DNA of 64,000 bases from Impatiens glandulifera (lineage: Eukaryota > Streptophyta > Magnoliopsida > Ericales > Balsaminaceae). The notes beneath the pieces were generated by a model. That model saw nothing but the letters and a program-made list of their open reading frames with translations. It did no database searches and was not told the DNA's origin. Positions within the stretch are counted from its first letter, which is position 1; each line of letters opens with the position of its first letter. A program made the translations under genes and the position numbers. Positions 45,854 through 56,999 of the stretch are shown here, one piece after another. The DNA lies in the NCBI RefSeq assembly GCF_907164915.1, contig NC_061866.1, forward strand, positions 53,757,814 to 53,821,813, given 5' to 3'.

Positions 45854-47190
45854 TGATAGAAAAATTAAGTAGATTAATTTTGGAACCGGCCATACATTAC
45901 AATTTTTGAATATTTATTCTAAATAATCAAAAAGGGAGAAATTGATAGAAAAATTAAGTAGATTAATTTTGGAACCGGCCGGACGAACTAAACAGAGGTT
46001 AACCTTTATGTGCAGGTACTTCTAAAACCGTATGAACCGGTTGGGGAATCAAAAACCGGTTGCTACCACTACAAAGAAACCAGTCTCAAGTGATCAAGTT
46101 AAAGATCAGAGGAACCGGTTATACTCTCTCAAGCGACCGGTTAACGAAGAAGAAAGATTTTACTCTCCAACCGGATGATACAGCACAAGGCACAAAAACC
46201 GGATGGTTCAGAACAAAAGTCAGAAGATTCAAAATTCAAGAGTGACGTACCATGACGGAAGAAACGTGTCTCGAAAGAATAAAAGAAGATCGGATCCGAT
46301 CAGAAGCATGCGAGGAAAGCAATGATGCTTTGTTGATCCGATGCTGACAACCGGAGGCGGATGTTCAACACGTGTCTCAATTTGAAAACCGGCTATGTCA
46401 TCTTATGCTCAGAGCTGCTGCATGAATGCCAGGTGTTGAGGAAGTTGAAGCGTGCAAGCAACCTTTCTGCAAACAGGCGTGATGACGATCAACCAATCCA
46501 GAAGAGAGAGAAGAAAGTAGCCGTTAGCTACTTTCAGCTATAAAAGGAAGACGGATCGTCTTCATTCAAGGCAGTTCGAAGAAGTTCAGAAAATAGTTAA
46601 TGAGTTGTAAAAGCATTAAATTCTAGAGAGATAAAGTCTTATATTCCAAAACCGGTGTGTCTAAAACCGGAAGCCTTTTGTGTGTTATTGTGTTGTGTTG
46701 TTGTATTACATCAAAGTGTGAGTTTGGTGTAACCGGCGAGTAGCGAAGTTGGGCTCGACCGGAAGTGTAATTGTAACTCTAAAGAGTTAGTGGAGATCCT
46801 TCTCATAACCTGAGAAGAAGGGGTGACGTAGGAGGGTTTGCTCCGAACATCCATAAGCAAATCTCTTGTCTCGTATTCCTTCCTTCACTTTCATTTCCCG
46901 CTTTCTTAACGAAAACCGCGAACTAATCATACTCCTAAAACCGGTCACTTACCTCCATTAAACCGACTCCTTCTTAAAACATCATCTAAAGTCGCAAACG
47001 TTGCTTCAACCTGAAACAGACATTTCCGCCCTTGAACCCGGTTCAAGAGTCTGTGACAGGTTGTGCAGTGCTGAGAATGATTTTAGTCTTTAACCGGACT
47101 ATCACCAAAAGAGTTGTGTGTTGTGTAAGCGGCCACCCTTTCTAAACCGGAAAACACCCCGGTCCTCCAAGGGCGTCCCCGATCCTAACA
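45854..47190 (+). repeat. Right LTR (1337 bp)
   Basis: Same ends as the left LTR; 15 bp longer because of an extra TGTGTCTAAAACCGG near 46651. Confidence 0.95.
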
Positions 47191-47195
47191 ATTTG

Positions 47196-48284
47196 TTTGA
47201 ATGAAAGTAAGTATATCCTAATTGTATTTATTGGGAAAATAAGAAGTAACTTAATAAATATTATGATTTATAATTCAGGTTTTATAAGAATATAATCTAT
47301 ATATATATATATGTTTTATAGGTGAATATTTATTGTACAAATTTAAGAATTTTGAATTTCATTTATTTAGGTTCCTACATAAGAGAAAATGATCAAGTTG
47401 TTGACCTCCATAAAATGCAATTTGTGATTTTGTAGGTTTCTTTTCATCATTCTTAAATTATGTCATGAAACCTATTTAATATAAAAATAAAAATATAGTA
47501 TTAATTTAATAAAAAATAAAATATTATAATTTAATAAATTACATTATAAATTATAATTACTCTTATCATTTAACAGGAAAGATTTAACAGGAAAGGTTTA
47601 TAATTTTTATTTATATATAAATTTAAAATTTATTATATATATATTTATATAATAGACTTATGTCAACTTAATCACATTAAAGATTTATAACTCTCAAAAA
47701 ATTAAAAATATAGTAATTTAGTAAATTATACTATAAATTATAATTACTGTTTATCATTTAATTAAAGATTTGTAACTCTCATTATTAATAAATTTATAAT
47801 TTATTATTAACCTCATTTATAACTCTCATATACATATTTCCTTATGGATTTTATAAACTTCTTCATTCTTAAATTTGTTATTGTTAAAAGATTGGATAAC
47901 TCATAAAAATAATTTTGAGACAGGTGTGAATGGACATTCTCGATTACATTACACCGTAAGTAAGTTTATATCATTTTTTTTTTTTTGTGGTTATTGTCAT
48001 ATTTTGGTTAAATTTTTATTTTTATTTTCTTTGAATGTGTACATTTTTTTTCTTTAGTTTATAATCACCATATATTTATACAAAAATTTTTGTAGGTCCA
48101 ATATTTGAATACCAAGACATGTCTACCAAATAAGTGGACTTCTCTAATAGTAGTTTGTCTGGTTAGTGATATTATATTATATAGTGTTATCATCCTTTTT
48201 ATAAATACATAAGCATAAAAAATCCAAAATGAAAATACTTTGACTATTATTTCAAAATAAAAAACAAAAAATTAATATATTTTA
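47196..48284. other. AT-rich DNA right of the copia insertion
   Basis: No gene seen. It continues the locus interrupted at 33045 and contains TA and TTTA-rich tracts. Confidence 0.45.
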
Positions 48285-48960
48285 TTGTGGACATATTTTT
48301 CTATTTATTTAGCTCTTGCAAACAAAATGCCAATTCAAGGAAAGAAGGCAAGGGTCTTGCTTAAACAGTGCATTCAGATAAAAAAATCACGAGTTTGCCG
48401 TTATCATCAATGTCATCGCGAAAACTTGTGTTCCAAGTTAAAATTACTGATTATAACCTCAAGAAAAAATCACACAATTTTACAATTATAAAAGTGTTTG
48501 ATCCAAGTCAATCACTCATTATTCAACAGGTAAACATATTTTGGATATCTTTATGCTCAACTTTGAAACGTGTTTTATATATTAAATTAATTTTTGTTAA
48601 GGGAGGAGCATCAATTTCAGACAAAATTGTTAAAGAGGTACTTTTTCAATTTTTTTATCAAATAAATTGTTTTTTTAATCTATTTTAATGTCTTATTTAG
48701 ATATTTGAAAAGTTTATATATATTTGATTAAATTTTATTAGGGATGATCATCAATTTCAAACAAAGCTGTTAAAGAGGTACTTTTTCAATTTTTTGTGAT
48801 CAAATAAATTGTTTTTTTATTATTTATTTTAATGTCTTATTTAAGTTTTTGAAATGTGTTTTTATATGTTAATTAAATTTTATTAGGGAGGAGCAACAGA
48901 CAAAGTTGTTGAAGAGATAGGACAAAAAAGACAAAAAAAATTAGTTTTTATTTTTTATTT
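48285..48960 (+). pseudogene. Possible OB-fold/RPA-like remnant with tandem mini-exons
   Basis: Two overlapping frames read KMPIQGKKARVLLKQC (from about 48327) and LVFQVKITDYNLKKKSHN (from about 48425). The second resembles the OB-fold start of RPA1-like proteins that plant Helitrons often carry; this is a weak match by eye. Downstream, a 36-bp exon-like piece (GGASISDKIVKE) bounded by TATTAG and GTAC is repeated with its intron near 48604 and 48742, and a third version begins near 48887 (GGATDKVVEEIGQKRQKK). No catalytic motif is present. Confidence 0.35.
48604..48920 (+). repeat. Exon-plus-intron tandem duplication, about 140-bp unit
   Basis: Two full copies and one partial copy of GGAGGAGCATCAATTTCAGA and the following intron-like AT-rich sequence ending TTTTATTAG. 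Confidence 0.75.
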
Positions 48961-49468
48961 TACAATTTTTTAATTTCATTTTATGGAAGTTGTTTTTTTA
49001 TTAGTATACATTATTAACTATTATTATAATATATGATATCTTAAATTATATACTAGAGTTATATATATTATTTTTTTTATGAATGTTTGTTTAATATTGT
49101 GTTAACTTAAATTTTTATTTTGTTTTCAATAGTTTAAATTAAATCAAGCCTTTTGGTTTGTATTTCATTATTATTATTTTCAGTTTTAATCAATCATTCT
49201 TTTTTCTCACATCATGTATATATTTCATAATTAATTTTATATAAATATATTTTTCCTTACATAATTTTTCCACAATTATTTATATATTATTTGTTTATTA
49301 TTTATTTTTATACAATTTACTTATATTATGAAACAATTAATAATAATTATTTTTTCTAATTTTTTTCTCTAATTATATATATATATATATATATTATATT
49401 TTCTCTTCATATAAATATATTCTCTTTTATTAAATTAAATATTTTATAAAAATTTCGTTTATATTTTT

Positions 49469-49495
49469 CCCGTACAACGTAGGGTTTCATACTAA
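49469..49495 (+). other. Helitron-like 3' terminus, CTAA
   Basis: A small hairpin (CCC, TAC / GTA, GGG with one bulged G at 49469-49484) is followed seven bases later by ACTAA and then T. This fits a Helitron end (CTRR, insertion before T). Confidence 0.5.
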
Positions 49496-49754
49496 TATAT
49501 ATAATGATGCTTAATTTTTAAAGTGCCCGGATTGCCGGGTCGAGAGCTGTGGTTAATTTGGATATTTATGTGAGAGTAAATGGATACTTGGGTCGAATTG
49601 TGGGTTGACCCGCCCATAAATTTAAAATGGTTAAATATTGAAATGGATATTTTTTGTTTTAATAATTGTAAATATTGAATAAATATTATTATAATTTTTT
49701 TAATTTATTTTATTTTTATCATTATCCGTGTGTATCGCACGAAAATTTTCCTAG
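49496..49754 (+). mobile_element. Short Helitron-like element
   Basis: It begins with TATATATAATGATGCTTAAT, the start of the 26-28 kb array units, follows them for about 135 bp, then diverges and ends with a hairpin (arms 49727-49732 and 49736-49741, loop TAT), nine bases, CTAG and T. The 3' end is a textbook Helitron terminus. The 5' TC is missing at this copy. Confidence 0.65.
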
Positions 49755-49755
49755 T

Positions 49756-50189
49756 TTACATAGTGACTTGTTAGTCTCCTTCTGTTACATTGCAAAACAT
49801 CAGTCTATAACATGTAGAAATGGTATTTAAAGAATTTTAATACATACAATGCAATTAATTATATCTTTGTTTGAGAAATATAATTTCAAATTTGTTAATA
49901 AAATAGAACATCATTCCCTTAACCAGACTGTTGTGCAGAATGCAAGAAAATAATAAACAATAAAGTTTGAAAAAACAAATGAAGAGAGATTTCTTATTGT
50001 TAAAGATAAAGTTAAAACAGATTATAACAAAATAAATAAACTACGACTATAAAAATGTTGAAAACAAGAAAACGTAAATACTAACTTAATTAAGCATAAC
50101 TGTAGAATTAAATATGATATTAATTCATATACTAAAGGCAGATCATTACAAATCTCCACATTGCCTTAGTATCACCCAACAAAAAGAGC
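49756..50189. other. AT-rich spacer
   Basis: No gene seen. Confidence 0.4.
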
Positions 50190-50770
50190 TTAATCAAACT
50201 ACTTCCAACTGTCAACATTTAGCAGATCCAAACAATGGGTGAATTTATTAAGTGGGACCGGCTTTGTGAACATGTCAGCAGGATTATGATGTGTGCTGAT
50301 CTTCTTCACTTTGATTCTCCTCTGAGTACGAAGAAAATGATAACGAACATCAATATGTTTGGTTCTATCATGATGCACTTGATCTTTGGCCTAACAAATA
50401 GCACTTAAGCTATCACAAAAAACAATTGCCTGATCATGATGGATACCAATGTCACTGATTAATCTTTTCAACCATATACCCTCCTTGCCTACTTCAATTA
50501 GCGCCATATACTCAGCCTCGGTAGTGGACAACGTCACAGTCGACTGTAATGTTGCCTTCCAACTAACCACAGAGTCACTAAGGGTGTAAACATAATCAGT
50601 CATTGATCTTCTACCATCGATATCTGCAGCATAATGCTTGCTAGTGTTCTTTACCAGGTCGAGACATAAACCTGCTAACAACACTAACCGAATACGCAAT
50701 ATCAGGTCTAGTGCATACCATGGCATACATTAAACTACCACCGCACTAGCATACAGTACATTACACATGT
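50190..50770 (-). pseudogene. Copia RT/RNase H fragment
   Basis: On the minus strand: SLMYAMVCTRPDIAYSVSVV, then after a deletion AADIDGRRSMTDYVYTLSD, STTEAEYMAL, a stop at 50391, and [15 protein letters not shown] through [11 protein letters not shown]. This is the end of copia pol from a different family than the element at 33 kb. Both ends are truncated and no LTR is seen. Confidence 0.85.
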
Positions 50771-50825
50771 ATAACTTCTCAGCTTCAGACTGGAGTGCGA
50801 ATGCAGATAAATGAAAAACAACTTT

Positions 50826-51700
50826 CAGGCGGAAAAGAAGATAGAATTGTCAAGATGTGTGAAAGTGTTGATCTTAAATAAGTATTAGGAATGAAATCTC
50901 ATTGAATAAAATGAAAAACAACTTTCTACTCCCTTATTGTGACTTTGGTTGTCACAAAAACAATCATCCCAAATTCCCTCAAATAGTGGAAAACAAAACA
51001 CATTAAAAAAGAGAGAAAGAAAAAACAAAAACAAAACAGCCTTGTGAGGAATTTGTAGATGGCATCCTTTATTCAAAACTCAACGTTTTTGGCGTCCACA
51101 GCTTTGGGGTACCCATTATACTGCAACTTCACATTTAATGTCGCGCAAATTGACCTAAACTTCAGCCTTAAAGAGTCCATAATTTCGTTGACCGTCTCCT
51201 CTTCTGGGTCCATTAGTGGGTAATCTCTCACTAACTCGTCCATCTGATATATACTCTTCTGAACCCTTGAGCTTGAGGAGAAGCAAGCCGGATCAAGCTG
51301 GAATGCGGACTTCCATATATCAACACAGCCTCTGTAAAAACCAAGTTCTTCGCCGATTTGGAATCCGTGCTTGAGACCCACTTGTCGACCCTCTTCTTTT
51401 CCCAGAGTCAATCCCTCTTTGTACCCTTCATTGTGGCCATCATTGACATGGGTCACTTCCAGGTTAGAAAAGTCAAAGACGTCGTCGTCTTCAGAATTGC
51501 GTGGATGAGATTCCATGCCGCCGGCCAGAACAAAGATGTTACTAAAATGAACACTCAATTCAGAAGAGAGAGAAACAAAAGTGTGAGAGAGCAGATAATT
51601 AGGAATTCAATGGAATGGCTTGCTGTGAAAGGAAGATAAGTAAGTAAGTAAGTATACAAGAAGAGACAAGGTTGGTTGGAATCGAAACTTTCAATAATGG
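50826..51700. repeat. Segmental duplication, copy B (contains LTO1-like gene)
   Basis: It matches 15783-16680 in the same orientation; its left edge is TTTCAGGCGGAAAAGAAG and it adjoins the copia fragment. Confidence 0.9.
51073..51516 (-). CDS. LTO1: LTO1/YAE1-family protein, second copy, 147 aa
   Basis: Nearly identical to the protein at 16031-16477. Differences include Arg for His in MESHPR and Gln for Glu in NVKLQYNG, and it ends NVEF instead of NVELF after a 3-bp difference. The GX3G series is intact. The start at 51516 was chosen because the two copies agree from there on, while the extension upstream differs. With both copies open, the duplication is recent or both are under selection. 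It may be the better expressed copy or a spare; the sequence does not say. Confidence 0.78.
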   Translation of the reverse strand: MESHPRNSEDDDVFDFSNLEVTHVNDGHNEGYKEGLTLGKEEGRQVGLKHGFQIGEELGFYRGCVDIWKSAFQLDPACFSSSSRVQKSIYQMDELVRDYPLMDPEEETVNEIMDSLRLKFRSICATLNVKLQYNGYPKAVDAKNVEF

Positions 51701-51842
51701 TGGAGGTATTGATGTGGTGGCTTGAGTATATATGGTGTAATATTGGGCTGAGGAGTTTTGAGTTTATAGGTAGGATTACCTGATGTGTGATATATTTTCC
51801 TGACCGATCCCTTTGTTGTTTATTCATCAAAGAGCAATTCAT

Positions 51843-52690
51843 CTTTGTTAAGAGATCCTCAATTTTATATTATTTGCTTCTCATCAGAACTATCAAATAA
51901 TTGAAAATTTTGGATAAAATAAATATCAGATTTGTTATATATCACCTATCTATTCAATTAAAAAGACATACGTTTACAATTTTGGACAAAATAAAATTTC
52001 AAGAACATGTTCATCACAAAACAATTTGTCATGCCTAAAACTTATGTGTGAAAGTGTTTATCAAAATCATATGCATAAACACCTACAATTGTAATTCAAA
52101 AACAAAATTGTCAATATACTGTGCAAATTTGTTTAAAAAAAAGTTATGAATCAAGTTAGAAGTTAATTTAACATTTCAAGTACATGTTCAATTAAAGATC
52201 TTTTATTCACTCGTTTTGAAATTATTTGGTCCGTAATCAATTTGTACCCATTTACCAACTAAATGATATTTAGAACATGTTCATTTTGAAATTATTTGGG
52301 CCGTTTTTAAAATTTATGTGTAATTATGACTAAGAATGTCAAAATAGGTTTTACAATCCTTGTACTTTGTCAAACCGTTCACTTCGTTAACGGTTGTGGT
52401 TTAATTTTGATTATTGCATTAGTAATGCATTCCTAAGTCATTAAAGCTGATTTGCATTAGTAATACTCATCGTCTTAAAACACGTATTAGAATAGATTCA
52501 ACATGATAATAAATTAGTCATCTCTTCACAAGTTCAATCTCATTATTTCTTGCAATAAACAATAATTATATATGATGATTTAATCAACACCCCACTTATT
52601 TGTTAAGAAGAAAACTCAATACCAATTCAATGATATCTTTCACGAACGAATATACTTCTTTAACATAACAAGGAAATGAAAACTTAAAAT
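51843..52690. other. Intergenic stretch, no gene seen
   Basis: AT-rich, no convincing ORF or repeat apart from a short repeated phrase (TTTTGAAATTATTTGG at about 52217 and 52285). Confidence 0.45.
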
Positions 52691-53185
52691 GATAGATCCA
52701 TTGGAATTATAAGGAATTTAGCGGCTAATTTTAGAGGCAAAACACAAGAGTGCAGTTGAACCTCCACGTTAAAGACGCTATATGAATGTATGCCCACATG
52801 ACTAGACCTTTCTCTATCATTAAATCATCGGACAGAGGGTCTAAAGGTGAAGAGGGCAAAAACAACAACAACATCGATCTATCACAATATTGTTTTTCAA
52901 TATAATGGATTATATATATATAGCAGTTAATTTTGAGGATAGATCCATTGGAATTTCGAGGAATTTAGCGGCTAATTTTAGAGGCAAAACACAAAAAGTG
53001 AAGTTGAACCTCCACGTTAAAGACGCGATATGAATGTATGCCCACATGACTAGACCTTTCTCTATCATTAAATCATCGGACAGAGGGTCTAAAGGTGAAG
53101 AGGGCAAAAACAACAACCAATAATCATATGATGGATCTATCACAATATTGTTTTTCAATATAATGGATTATATATATATAGCAGT
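52691..53185. repeat. Two tandem copies of a 246-bp unit
   Basis: GATAGATCCATTGGAATT begins both copies (52691 and 52937), and each ends in a TATATATATAGCAGTTAATTT segment. They are near-identical; the second has a small insertion near 53117. Confidence 0.9.
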
Positions 53186-53206
53186 TAATTTGACACAGAA
53201 TCGGCC

Positions 53207-53332
53207 ATGGATAAAAACAAAATGGCTAAACTGCAACACTTAACGGCGATTAAATCTAGCACAATCATTGGGGCGTTCTTCCTCATTTATTTAACATTCA
53301 GAGAAGCCCGGGAGAGATCGTGCAACAACTAA
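53207..53332 (+). CDS. Possible 41-aa single-pass membrane peptide
   Basis: An ORF with ATG at 53207 and TAA at 53330. A hydrophobic segment (IIGAFFLIYLTF) follows a Lys-rich N-terminus and precedes a basic C-terminus. The local GC content is higher than in its surroundings. I recognise no family, and a chance ORF is quite possible. Confidence 0.25.
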   Translation: MDKNKMAKLQHLTAIKSSTIIGAFFLIYLTFREARERSCNN

Positions 53333-53527
53333 ACTACTATCATAAACTAGATCATGGGTACATACAGATAAACAAACATAATAATAATTGCTTCAAATTG
53401 AAAAACAAGATTATTTATACAACAGAGAGTAGATCTAAGAAGAGCCTCACCTAGTGGAGCAGGATGTATATAGACTATTCTTTCTTATAGAATGAGGGTT
53501 ATTTATATAAGCTAATGCTGAAACCCT

Positions 53528-53547
53528 AGCGAGAGAGAGAGAGAGAT
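53528..53547. repeat. GA microsatellite
   Basis: A short GAGAGA run; an AGCTAGCTAGCTAGCT repeat follows at about 53586-53601. Confidence 0.8.
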
Positions 53548-53883
53548 AAAGGACCAGGAAATTTGTTGGTGGGCCTCGACATATAGCTAGCTAGCTAGCT
53601 ATAGTGATGATCAGGCCCAAAACACGAAACGAGATAATTATCAGGCCATTTTGCCCGGCTAAACGAATCAATGTGTGGGGGGATCGCTTATAATATATTC
53701 CTACATTTTCTTTGGGGTTGTTTAGATATTTTTTTTATCTTTTTCTTGCAAACGGTCTTCAAAAGGAAATAAAATTTTGCTTTCTTAATTATTGATTTAT
53801 TAACAGCAGCTACAAAAGGGAAATAAGAACCGGGTAAAGCCTAATTAAATTTTTTTTTTTATTAATAATTTTTTGATTGTGTG

Positions 53884-56800
53884 TTATCTTTAAAGTAATT
53901 GTGCTCATGATTTTGATTGCATCATATATTGCATCATATAGGCTGTTTACATGAAAGATGTAGTGGGTGTTTTTTTTGTTGGCATAATCTTTTTAAATTT
54001 TAAATTATATACCCTTAATGTCATTCTGTTTTGTTCGCCCTTCAAATTGTGAAACTAATTTTTGCAATACATTGCATTTGTAATCTCTTTCTTTTTGCAC
54101 AAAACCACCCATAGAACACATCCATCAATTTATGAGATCAATTGGAAGAAATTTTGGGAATTTTGAAGGGTTGGTTTTGTTTAGAATTAAGCTGTTTACA
54201 ATCAGAAAAAAAATATCAATAAGATGCAACAATTAAGAATTGATAAAAATAAAATCTTTGTCTAAAAGTTTTCAATGTGTTTGGATTTATAAATTTCAAG
54301 GCATATATATATATAAACAAAGTGAAATATTTATTTCTCTTTACATTTTCTAAAGTACTATAGTTTCTTATACAAATTATCAAAATAGATGAAATCTTAC
54401 TACTCATTTATCCTAGGGCTGCAAATGAGCCGAGTCGAGCTCGAATTTGCTTGAGCTCGAACTCGACTCGATTTAGTATTTATTAGCTCGACTCGAACTC
54501 GAGCTCGAACGAGTTTATAAATTTGAGCTCGAGCTTGACTCGACTATTTACCTATAAGCTCGGCTCGACTCGAAAAACTCGAACTCAAGCTCGAATTCAA
54601 GATCGAGTTCGAGCTCAAACTCAAGCTCGAGTTCGAATTCAAGCTCGAACTCAAACTAAAATTTATTTTCAAAATGAAATATCAAACTTTCATACATATT
54701 CAACATTTAAAACATAATATTTAAAATTGAAAATATTAAAAAATTATAACTATTTAAAATTCCAAAATCATAATAATCCAAAAAGCATTCAACCACAATT
54801 ACTAGTTAAAATTCTAAAATTAAAGTACAATACTATATAAATTGTTTAAACATTCAATATATTAATATTTTTTAAGTTACGTTCTTCAATATAGCACTAG
54901 TACACCTACCTGCATTTAAGCTTAAAAATAATTAATATAAAAATACATGTTAAAACAAATAACTAAAATTTAACTTACTTTAAGGTTTAAGGGAGATACG
55001 GACAAAAACAAATTCAACATATTTTTTATTAAATATTATTATATATAATTAAATTATTTGGGTACAAATATAACAATTTTTTGACTTATTTATAGAAAGA
55101 ATCTATTAATTTATTTATATATTACAATATATTATTAATATTATAAATTCATTTTTTCTCTCAACATATTATATATAATATATACTAACCTTTTTTATCT
55201 CATCATAATATATACAAAATATATACTAACATTTTTTTATCTTTTATTTTATATAATATATTAATATTTTAATATTATATATAATATAATATAATATTGT
55301 TTACCAATAATAGTGTTTTTCTATATAGATCTATATATTAAAAATATTTTTCTATATAGATCTATGATCACTATTAATATATATAATAGTGTTTTTTCAT
55401 AGATCTATATAGATATATGAACAATTAATATATATAATAGTGTTTTTTCATATAGATCTATGAACGATATATATAAGCACAAATTTACTCATAATAAAAA
55501 AAATCAAAATTATTTAAAAGTTTGAGCAATAACTATAGTAGAAATGGAAACATATTTTAATTTACCTGTAGGTTTCTTGTGAATGAATGATAGAAATAGT
55601 GTAGATAAGAGATAACAAAAAAAAATGTATGAACCTATTATGAATGAGTGAAAGTAATGATGAAGACGAAAAAAGAAGAAATAGTGAAGAAGGAAGAAGA
55701 AGAAGAAATGGTGAAGATAGAGGAAGAACAAGAAGAAAGAAGAAATGGTGAAGATGAGGAAGAAGAAGAAACGATGAAGACGGAAGAAAGAAGAGGAAAA
55801 AGAGATGAAGAGTCACTTATGACTAATACATTAGAAATTAGGGTTTTGTTTTATGACAATATAATATAATAATGTGGATTATGGGCTTTCTATATGGGCT
55901 TTGAAAATAGAGAAAAAAAATTGTTTTAAATTTTAAGTTTTTTTTATATTAAATAAATAAATAAATATATTATATATTATCAGGCTCGAAAAAGCTCGAC
56001 AAGCCGTCGAACAAGCATTATATGAGCTCGAGTTCGGCTCGAATATTAAACGAGCCGGCTCGAGCTCGGCTCGAACTCGATCAAAGTCAAGCTCAAGCCG
56101 AACTTTGATCGAGCGGCTCGCGAGCAGCTCACGAACGGCTTGACTCATTTGCAGCCCTCTCATGAGCATCCCTGTTTACAAATAACTTTTGGGTCAATGT
56201 TTCACTTTTAATAATACAATCTCTAAACTATCCTCATCTCTACCTTTACATTATGTGTTTATCAAAACTATCCTAATTTACCTTCAATTTTTTTTATACC
56301 AAAACCGCATCCATATTTTTTTGTTAGATTTTGGATAAAGAAACAGGTTTCCTAATTAGCCTAGTTGTGTTTGATATTGGAAGATAAGTAAACATGTTTA
56401 TGTGGGAACTATACCTTTTTGTTATTATTTATTTATTTTTTCTCTCTAATAGAGAGTGCTGCATTTGAAAGCTATGCTTTTGGCAGCAACCTGGACAAGT
56501 AAGAGTGATGTATTTGCATTTGGCCTTATTCTTGTAAGTCTCTTGTCAAAAGGAGCAGAGGAAATGGAAAGTGACAAATCAATCATTCACTTATTTAGAG
56601 ATCTAGGCTTCTCTTATGTTCACGTGACGGAGAAGTCCTTTCAATGTTGGCCGTGCACTGTATATCTAACTTTTCTAAAGGTCGACCAAGTATGATGAAA
56701 GTTATTGACAGTTTTCTAAAGCTTCAAATATTCAATGATCATAAACATAAAGAACTTCTAAGTGTGGACAGATATATGAAGAAGAAGAAACGCCATCCTT

Positions 56801-56946
56801 CAGTCTCTCTTGATACGAGGAAAAACAAACTCCTGCTCGACACGGAAATAGGAGATATGAGGAAAAACCACTTGATACTCCCAATAATTTATTTTTTTAA
56901 TATAATATTTTACAATTCTTTATTTATTTCTATCTTATCTCTATGA
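53884..56946 (+). pseudogene. Partial second copy of the pseudokinase gene, interrupted by a transposon
   Basis: It matches 22570-23956: intron 5 (53884-54414 and 56159-56480) and exon 6 (from 56487). Exons 1-5 are absent. Exon 6 has lost the stretch between EMESD and KSIIH and is frameshifted before SKGRPSMMKV. The donor that joins domains 1 and 2 in the main gene is changed (AATAGGAGATATG), and no second domain follows. It ends in an open tail to 56946. Confidence 0.85.
54415..56158. mobile_element. TIR element with GAGCTCGA-rich subterminal repeats
   Basis: The ends are inverted repeats starting AGGGCTGCAAATGAG. Next to each end lie dense GAGCTCGA/CTCGAGCT tracts. The flanking CT on both sides may be a 2-bp duplication. 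The paralogous locus near 23187 lacks the element (empty site), which fixes the borders. The interior is AT-rich, with a GAAGAA-rich stretch (55670-55800), and has no recognisable transposase, so it is non-autonomous. Superfamily uncertain. Confidence 0.8.
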
Positions 56947-56999
56947 TTTTTGTTGAGCATTAATATTTCTCATTTGTTCAATCTTCTTATATATCTGAT

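Larger units (their letters stand above)
33050..47190 (+). mobile_element. Full-length Ty1/copia LTR retrotransposon, 14.1 kb, with accessory genes
   Basis: Flanked by the 5-bp duplication ATTTG (33045-33049 and 47191-47195). Both LTRs run TG...CA. Domain order is gag, protease, integrase, reverse transcriptase, RNase H, which is copia. It is unusually long for copia because about 6 kb between RNase H and the right LTR holds three tandem accessory ORFs. By eye the LTRs differ by few substitutions plus one 15-bp indel (near 46651), so the insertion is recent, yet gag-pol already has stops and a frameshift. The large size and extra 3' ORFs recall SIRE/Maximus-type copia, but the accessory ORFs do not look like an envelope gene. 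Confidence 0.95.
28356..49754 (+). mobile_element. Candidate gene-capturing Helitron, split by a copia insertion
   Basis: Hypothesis: the left end is the TC at 28356, at the start of the truncated last array unit. The right end is either CTAA at 49495 (preceded by a CCC-GTAC/GTA-GGG hairpin) or CTAG at 49754 (hairpin arms CGTGTG and CGCACG at 49727-49741, followed by T). Between them, after removing the copia element at 33050-47190, lie fragments of several unrelated host genes, all on the + strand, and an OB-fold-like remnant. No Rep/helicase gene is present, so it would be non-autonomous. The 3' termini are convincing; the assignment of one 5' end to them is inference. Confidence 0.4.

Noticed and set aside
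55648..55869. Glu/Lys-rich ORF and its opposite-strand hydrophobic ORFs
   Set aside because: Low-complexity GAAGAA sequence inside a non-autonomous TIR element.
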